A stretch of 64,000 bases of DNA from Sporomusa malonica (lineage in GTDB: Bacteria; Bacillota; Negativicutes; Sporomusales; Sporomusaceae), in contig NZ_FWXI01000022.1 of assembly GCF_900176355.1 (NCBI RefSeq), positions 1 to 64,000 of the forward strand, read 5' to 3'. Below are positions 59,453 to 64,000 of this stretch, in pieces. Positions within the stretch are counted from its first letter, which is position 1. The number at the start of each line of letters is the position of its first letter. The notes under the pieces were generated by a model, which ran no database searches, was not told where the DNA came from, and saw only the letters and a program-made list of their open reading frames with translations. Both the position numbers and the translations under genes were made by a program.

Positions 59453-60403
59453 TTATATCTGTTCAAAAGTCTTAAAATGGAGCTTACAAACTTGCTTTAA
59501 CGCATCTTTTCCATACTTACAAACAAAATCGCGGGCAACAGGCACAACATTGACTGCGCCCTTAGGAAAGGTGATGCCGAACTGAGCCGCAAGTGCTGCC
59601 ATACTTCCTAAAAAACGGTCCCGAGCCAAAATAGAGGCAGCAGCAACAGCAACATTGCGTTCTGCCTTGTGCATTTGCACCAGAGTAATCGTCCGGCCTT
59701 GTTCCATAAGCTCGGCTTGGATAAAACGTTCATGTGCGAACTGGTCAGCTAAAGCAAAGCGAGCCGGTTCTTTGATCAGAAGACTCTCAAGCGCCCGAGC
59801 GTGTGAATAAGCCAAAAGATGATTTAGGTTTCTCCCTGCATCACTAAATTGGCTATACATCTCATTGTAATCGACTGGTGTCCACTCTAGTTCCACAAAT
59901 CTTCCAGCACATTCCTCGCGGATGCGCTCAGCCAATGCTCGATTTTTAACATCAGATAGCGCTTTACTGTCTTTCACACCGCCAGATGTAAGTCTGCGGG
60001 CTGCCTGCTCATCAACAAGCACAGCAGCCACAACCAGTGGACCAAAAAAGTCGCCCTTGCCTGACTCATCAAGACCAATCCATTTATTATCAAAATCTTT
60101 TACATATTCAAAGCCTGGTGGACGTCCGGCAATCACGTCTGACTTTTCTGTAGCCGCGCCTACAGCCGCTGGTACTTGTCCCTGGGTGATAGCCTCAACT
60201 GCCGTTTTGAACGGTGACTGAGAGCCACCTACGACAACACTGATGCCTTTCTTGCCGCTGTAAATATTAACCGTTACAGTCGCTTGGCCGTCAGAGACTT
60301 TTAGCTGCCTGCCGTAATTAATTGGCTTATCTACAGTTATTTTTAGACCAGCCTGAGCAAAACGTTCAGATAAAACAGCCAACCTTGCGCTTAATATATC
60401 CAT
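59453..60403 (-). CDS. rnhC: Ribonuclease HIII
   Basis: Cleaves the RNA strand of RNA-DNA hybrids. It has 316 residues. The N-terminal TBP-like domain (about 1-85) that marks RNase HIII precedes the catalytic domain with WIGLDESGKGDFFGP, KDSKALSD, and AERNVAVAAASILARDRF. The acidic catalytic residues (Asp and Glu in GLDESGKGD, and the Asp in LADQFAHERF) are present. ATG at 60403 has AGAGG before it. It is the last gene of the larE-larB-larC transcript; this grouping has no obvious functional logic. Confidence 0.95.
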   Translation of the reverse strand: MDILSARLAVLSERFAQAGLKITVDKPINYGRQLKVSDGQATVTVNIYSGKKGISVVVGGSQSPFKTAVEAITQGQVPAAVGAATEKSDVIAGRPPGFEYVKDFDNKWIGLDESGKGDFFGPLVVAAVLVDEQAARRLTSGGVKDSKALSDVKNRALAERIREECAGRFVELEWTPVDYNEMYSQFSDAGRNLNHLLAYSHARALESLLIKEPARFALADQFAHERFIQAELMEQGRTITLVQMHKAERNVAVAAASILARDRFLGSMAALAAQFGITFPKGAVNVVPVARDFVCKYGKDALKQVCKLHFKTFEQI

Positions 60404-60413
60404 TCAAATACCT

Positions 60414-61622
60414 CTAACAAAATGACATGGCTTCTTTTAATGCTAAATGTTGGACAACCTTGAGCGGCAGGCCCAACTCTTCGGCTATTTTGCGACAGTC
60501 TTCATATTCGGGCGCCACATTACATATCTTACCCTGGTATGAACTAATTTTTACTTTTACATCCCCCCAGGGGAGTCCCACAATCATAAACTCGCGGTTA
60601 GCCATGGCCCTTGTTACAGGGTAGAACCGCATGCCGATTGACGTTGTCTCTTCTAAAATAATCTCGGCAATTTTTGCCTGACAGTCCTCAGTGAATAGTG
60701 CTGATAATTTAGTCGCTGGCCGACCTTTTTTCATGATAATGGGTGTCAGCCAAACATCAAGCGCACCTGCAGCAAAAAGTTTATCCATTATATAGCTGTA
60801 AAGTTCAGGGTTTTGGTCATCAATATTGGCTTCAACCACCAAGTAGGACTCATCATCCTGCCCCTCTATCGGTCCTTGTATGGCATCTGCCGGGATTTCT
60901 CCCAGATATAGCCGCAGCACATTGGGAATGTCCAATTCCCAAGTTCCGGCGCCATAGCCGACCTGACAGCTAATAAAGCCTTCAGGCATCTGGCCATAGC
61001 TATTACCCAGAGTTGCCAGCACAACCGCCCCAGTCGGGGTTACCAACTCTTTGGCAATATCTCCCTGGTAAAAAGGAATACCGCGTAATAGTTCGGCCGT
61101 AGCTGGTGCTGGCACGGGGATAAGCCCATGAGCGCACTTGACAAAACCGCTGCCGACATGAAGCCGCGAAGCATAAATCTGCTTAACACTTAAATAATCA
61201 AGCGCCCAGGCTATTCCAATAATATCAACAATGGAATCAACGGCGCCCACCTCATGGAAGTGTATTTCATTGATTGATACACCATGAACTTTGGCCTCAG
61301 CCTCAGCCAAGCGGGTAAATATCTGCTTACTGGTTTCCTTAACAGCAGGAGTAAGCGTCGAACCATCAATAATGGCCATTATATCAGCCAAATTGCGATG
61401 ATGGTGTCCGTGCTCATCCACCTGAACATCCAGATATAGTGCACTGATCCCCCCCTTATCCACTCTTGCTATCGTCAGCTCATAACCAGTCACCGGCAGT
61501 TTTGCCAGTTCGGCCCGAAGCAGTTCCTCAGGGGCTCCAATATCTACTAAAGCACCAAGCAGCATGTTGCCACTAATGCCAGCAAAACAGTCAAGATAAA
61601 TCGCTTTACATTTCTCAGCCAT
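60414..61622 (-). CDS. larC: Nickel-pincer cofactor nickel insertase LarC
   Basis: CTP-dependent enzyme that inserts nickel into the pyridinium dithiocarboxylate cofactor of lactate racemase and related enzymes. It has 402 residues in one uninterrupted frame: LDCFAGISGNMLLGALVDIGA at the start, a histidine-rich stretch (DEHGHHHRN), HFHEVGAVDSIVDIIG, PVPAPATAELLRG, and ELVTPTGA; the C-terminal half has EANIDDQNPELYSYIMDKL. In Lactobacillus the two halves are joined by a programmed frameshift, which is not needed here. The frame opens earlier, but ATG at 61622 has AGGTGA at eight bases. Confidence 0.95.
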   Translation of the reverse strand: MAEKCKAIYLDCFAGISGNMLLGALVDIGAPEELLRAELAKLPVTGYELTIARVDKGGISALYLDVQVDEHGHHHRNLADIMAIIDGSTLTPAVKETSKQIFTRLAEAEAKVHGVSINEIHFHEVGAVDSIVDIIGIAWALDYLSVKQIYASRLHVGSGFVKCAHGLIPVPAPATAELLRGIPFYQGDIAKELVTPTGAVVLATLGNSYGQMPEGFISCQVGYGAGTWELDIPNVLRLYLGEIPADAIQGPIEGQDDESYLVVEANIDDQNPELYSYIMDKLFAAGALDVWLTPIIMKKGRPATKLSALFTEDCQAKIAEIILEETTSIGMRFYPVTRAMANREFMIVGLPWGDVKVKISSYQGKICNVAPEYEDCRKIAEELGLPLKVVQHLALKEAMSFC

Positions 61623-61630
61623 AATCCGCA

Positions 61631-62383
61631 TCACCTCATATGATTAATAATACTGGCCAGCCGCCCTGCACCAAAACCGTTGTCAATATTCACAACACCC
61701 ACTCCGGCCGCACAGCTGTTGAGCATGCTTAATAGCGCGGCAAGGCCGCCAAAATTCGCACCATAACCAATACTTGTCGGTACAGCAATAACAGGTTTTG
61801 CCGCCATGCCGCCGACTACACTGGCTAACGCCCCTTCCATACCAGCTACTACAACAAGAACATTAGCCTGCTCAATTAACTGCCGTTGACCGAGTAAACG
61901 ATGAATGCCAGCCACGCCGACATCATACACCCGTTTTACTTCATTGCCCATAATTTCAGCAGTAATGGCAGCCTCCTCAGCCACCGGAATATCACTCGTA
62001 CCAGCGCTCATAACCAGAATAAAGCGTTCATTGTCTACTGCAGGTTTTTGGCGTTCAACGGTGATTAGCCGGGCTAATTCGTGATACTGAGCATCAGGCA
62101 CAGCACTTCTTACTGCCTCATACATTTCTCTGGTGGCCCTTGTCGCTAAAATACTGCGATTATACTCAGCAAGCCTGTTCATAATAGCAAGTACCTGCTC
62201 CACCGTTTTCCCCTGGCAAAACACTACTTCGGCAAAGCCCTGCCTAAGCATTCGGTGATGGTCAAGCTTAGCAAATTCCAAATCTTCATAAGGCAATGTT
62301 TTAAGTTTATCTAGCGCCTCTTCCAATGACATACCGCCTGCCTTGAATTCCTTCAGCAGGCTGCTTACATAATCAATATCCAC
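61631..62383 (-). CDS. larB: Nickel-pincer cofactor biosynthesis protein LarB
   Basis: Carboxylates and hydrolyses nicotinic acid adenine dinucleotide to start the nickel-pincer cofactor. It has 250 residues. N-terminal helical part with LEEALDKLKTLPYEDLEFAKLDHHR-type family start (in parts: DLEFAKLDHHR), then a PurE-like domain with VMSAGTSDIPVAEEAA, VYDVGVAGIHRLL, VVAGMEGALASVVGG and AVPTSIGYGANFGG. GTG at 62383 has GAGGTG. It lies between larE and larC. Confidence 0.95.
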   Translation of the reverse strand: MDIDYVSSLLKEFKAGGMSLEEALDKLKTLPYEDLEFAKLDHHRMLRQGFAEVVFCQGKTVEQVLAIMNRLAEYNRSILATRATREMYEAVRSAVPDAQYHELARLITVERQKPAVDNERFILVMSAGTSDIPVAEEAAITAEIMGNEVKRVYDVGVAGIHRLLGQRQLIEQANVLVVVAGMEGALASVVGGMAAKPVIAVPTSIGYGANFGGLAALLSMLNSCAAGVGVVNIDNGFGAGRLASIINHMR

Positions 62384-62385
62384 TT

Positions 62386-63204
62386 CTACACCTCGTCTAG
62401 CGTCTCATTCATACTGCCTGTGCGATATCCACTCAGATCAAGCGCAATATATGTAAAACCGAGTTCCTTTAACCCTGCTACTATGCTCGGCAAAACCTCC
62501 GGCCTAGTCAAAAACGGCATAGCTTCAGGCTGCACCTCAATTCTGGCCAAAGAATCATGATGTCGAACCCGTATCTGACCTGAACAATACCTGCGCACCA
62601 ATTCCTCGGCCGCTTCCACTTGCTTTAACCGTACGGGAGTAATCGGCAAACCATAGCTTAGGCGGGATACCAGGCAGGCAGCGCTGGGCTTGTCCCAGGT
62701 AGGCAGCCCCCATTCCCGTGATACGGCTCTAATCTCAGCTTTGGTAAAGCCAGCGGCAAACAAAGGGCTTTTTACTTTGGGCAACTCAGCAATGGCCTTC
62801 ATCCCGGGCCGAAAGTCCTTCAGATCATCAGCGTTTGTTCCTTCTGCCACTAAGCCGTAACCTTGCGCCCCGGCCCAGGCAACCAATGCTGAAAAACGTT
62901 CCTTTTTGCAATAATAACACCTCTGGGACGTATTGGCAACAAAGTCGGCATTATTCATCTCGCCAGCAGTTAATACTATATGCTTTATACCGATGGCTTG
63001 CGCAATAGCCTGCGCCTCATTATTTTCCCATGACGGTGACGACTCAGAACAGGCCGTCACAGCCACAGCCTTATCGCCAAGTGCTCGATAAGCAGCTGCA
63101 GCTAAAAAAGTACTATCTACACCGCCCGAATAGGCAATAGCTACACTTCCCAATGATAAAAGAATATTATTAAGATTATTCACTTTGTCTTGTAATTGAG
63201 TCAT
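62386..63204 (-). CDS. larE: Nickel-pincer cofactor sulphur transferase LarE
   Basis: ATP-dependent sulphur insertase that makes the dithio group of the cofactor. It has 272 residues with the PP-loop IAYSGGVDSTFLA at the N-terminus. Three cysteines lie in RCYYCKKERF and PSAACLVSRLSYG; this three-cysteine set is the type reported to hold a [4Fe-4S] cluster in Thermotoga LarE, unlike the Lactobacillus enzyme that gives up its own cysteine sulphur. The frame opens at 63219 but ATG at 63204 has GGAGG at eight bases. First gene of the lar operon; no larA is present in the window. Confidence 0.94.
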   Translation of the reverse strand: MTQLQDKVNNLNNILLSLGSVAIAYSGGVDSTFLAAAAYRALGDKAVAVTACSESSPSWENNEAQAIAQAIGIKHIVLTAGEMNNADFVANTSQRCYYCKKERFSALVAWAGAQGYGLVAEGTNADDLKDFRPGMKAIAELPKVKSPLFAAGFTKAEIRAVSREWGLPTWDKPSAACLVSRLSYGLPITPVRLKQVEAAEELVRRYCSGQIRVRHHDSLARIEVQPEAMPFLTRPEVLPSIVAGLKELGFTYIALDLSGYRTGSMNETLDEV

Positions 63205-63261
63205 TGCGTCATCCTCCAAATTGTATCAAAGATCACCAGAACAATCTCGCCATTTGACAAC

Positions 63262-63300
63262 ATAAAGACATAATGTCCTCAATCGGCATTATGTCTTTAT
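63262..63300 (-). promoter_or_regulatory. 14-bp dyad overlapping the lar promoter (possible operator)
   Basis: Perfect arms ATAAAGACATAATG (63262-63275) and CATTATGTCTTTAT (63287-63300) around 11 bases. One arm covers the -10 of the lar promoter, so a regulator bound here would block it. It has no T-run and is unlikely to be a terminator. Confidence 0.65.
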
Positions 63301-63323
63301 ATGAATTCAATATGAACAGTCAA
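63296..63323 (-). promoter_or_regulatory. Promoter of larE-larB-larC-rnhC
   Basis: TTGACT (63318-63323), 16-base spacer, TATAAA (63296-63301). The leader of about 85 bases carries the second dyad arm. Confidence 0.65.
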
Positions 63324-63348
63324 ACTCCTGTTTTGGGTTAACTTTTTT

Positions 63349-63813
63349 TTAGTTTTGCAACTGGGGAGCAGGATGAGCACTTTCCAAAAATGCTTCCAAT
63401 GTCTCAATAATCTTTAACTGAGTTTCTTCCATTAGCAAAATCCCTTGAGTTAATAACATAATCTGCGGTGAGAACCTAACTTGCATCTCACGGGCAGCCA
63501 TCTCCAGATGCCCGATGGCTAGCTCCATTTGCTCTGCAGCAGCTAATACCTGACCATCAAGCAATCGTTCCAATAATATATAATGGTACGCTTGAACTAG
63601 CTGCGCGGCCTGGCTATAGCCCTCACTGCTAAAGTGATAATGGGCAAATTCCGAAAAATGATTAACAAATTCACTAAATTGATGATTGTTCGCCAGCGTC
63701 ATATCGGAAACAGCAGCATATATTAGTTTATTCAGCTCATGAATATAGTTGTTTTGTAACCTCATTAATGTCAATAAATTATTTAGCTCTTCCATCTGGT
63801 TAAACAGCGGCAT
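63349..63813 (-). CDS. Protein of unknown function, all-helical
   Basis: Not recognised. The product of about 154 residues is predicted to be almost wholly alpha-helical: leucine-rich stretches EELNNLLTLMRLQNNYIHEL, LVQAYHYILLERLL, AEQMELAIGHLEMAAREM and a C-terminal MEETQLKIIETLEAFLE suggest a four-helix bundle. No signal peptide, membrane segment or cysteine is seen. The start is uncertain: ATG at 63813 lies too close to GGGGG, and a TTG at 63822 lacks a site. It is a monocistronic gene between the lar promoter and a terminator of another gene. No function is proposed. Confidence 0.7.
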   Translation of the reverse strand: MPLFNQMEELNNLLTLMRLQNNYIHELNKLIYAAVSDMTLANNHQFSEFVNHFSEFAHYHFSSEGYSQAAQLVQAYHYILLERLLDGQVLAAAEQMELAIGHLEMAAREMQVRFSPQIMLLTQGILLMEETQLKIIETLEAFLESAHPAPQLQN

Positions 63814-63894
63814 CACCCCCAAGGCGGCGCGTCTAAGACACTACAATATATCCTATTCAGTTTCCAAATATTATGTCACTCAAGGATAAAGAAA

Positions 63895-63936
63895 AGCTGC
63901 CGCCGAGCTAATTTCTTAGATACCTCAGCGGCAGCT
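63895..63936 (-). terminator. Terminator of the gene at the right edge
   Basis: AGCTGCCGC-c-GAG (63895-63907) pairs with CTC-a-GCGGCAGCT (63924-63936); on the minus strand it is followed by TTTTCTTT. It lies 22 bases past the stop of the partial gene. Confidence 0.75.
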
Positions 63937-63957
63937 ATAGTGCTTTTGTTATGATAG

Positions 63958-64000
63958 TTATTGATAGATATCCGGATTGACGCAGGTGAGCGGTTTGTTA
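63958..64000 (-). CDS. C-terminal end of a gene that continues beyond the window
   Basis: On the minus strand the last 13 codons read NKPLTCVNPDIYQ and then TAA, and a terminator follows directly, so a gene probably enters from the right. The ending resembles the VNPE(V/I)-type C-terminus of D-2-hydroxyacid dehydrogenases, but so few residues cannot establish a family. Confidence 0.45.
   Translation of the reverse strand, partial: NKPLTCVNPDIYQ

Noticed and set aside
1-64000. Search for tRNA, rRNA, CRISPR arrays, prophage, toxin-antitoxin or restriction systems
   Set aside because: None was seen; nearly all sequence is explained by housekeeping, cobamide, redox and transport genes.

Overview
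The window is a dense, almost wholly coding stretch of a spore-forming, diderm Firmicute. Sporomusaceae (Negativicutes) is the best fit; the genus cannot be fixed from the sequence alone. The reasons are: a cell-division cluster ending in spoIIGA-sigE (endospore formation); a meso-diaminopimelate type MurE; a long anaerobic-type (CbiD/CbiG) cobamide operon; LUD-type lactate oxidation genes; ferredoxin-linked 2-oxoacid oxidoreductase; and sugar-lipid modification genes of the kind found in outer-membrane bacteria.

Layout. Nearly everything is on the minus strand, so transcription runs from right to left. 97-21730: the complete dcw cluster, in transcription order mraZ-rsmH-ftsL-PBP/spoVD-murE-murF-mraY-murD-ftsW-murG-murC-murA-ddl-ftsQ-DUF881-sbp, then a terminator, ftsA-ftsZ, a terminator, spoIIGA-sigE. 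An MraZ box of three 10-bp repeats sits in front. 21831-23469: a polysaccharide deacetylase and lgt. 23643-23840: a small plus-strand DUF1858 protein with its own promoter and terminator. 23970-26176: feoB-feoA. 26264-27649: cyclophilin, CoA-binding protein and thioredoxin, ending in an unusual compound hairpin. 27741-28014: a 6S-like RNA with its own promoter and terminator.

28191-43200: one cobamide operon of 17 genes (cbiD-E-T-F-G-H-J-C, cobO, cbiA, cobU, cbiP, cbiB, cobS, pduX, cobD, cobC) under a cobalamin riboswitch whose last hairpin covers the ribosome-binding site of cbiD. It covers corrin ring methylation and contraction, amidation, adenosylation, the aminopropanol arm and nucleotide-loop assembly. 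The cobalt chelatase, CbiL and the lower-base activating enzyme are not here. 43423-46347 (plus): a lactate-oxidation pair (lutC and a fused lutB-lutA) behind a promoter that overlaps a GntR-type operator. 46362-49172: korDABC, a 2-oxoglutarate:ferredoxin oxidoreductase. 49207-52714: a TAXI-TRAP transporter with a DUF1850 protein. 52821-56254: ChbG-like deacetylase, sugar epimerase and ArnT-like glycosyltransferase. 56341-56658 (plus): a Ser/Thr/Ala-rich orphan. 56724-59435: HD-GYP, queC and folE2. 59453-63323: larE-larB-larC-rnhC behind a promoter overlapped by a 14-bp dyad. 63349-63813: a protein of unknown function. 63958-64000: the tail of a gene that enters from the right.

The most unexpected features lie between genes: a 91-bp element present twice in opposite orientation (23884-23974 and 43206-43296, 89 of 91 bases identical), the roughly 125-bp compound hairpin after trxA, and the 6S-like RNA with an extra 5' hairpin. 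No tRNA, rRNA, CRISPR array, prophage or intact transposase was seen. All starts and similarities were judged by eye from the sequence; no database search was run.
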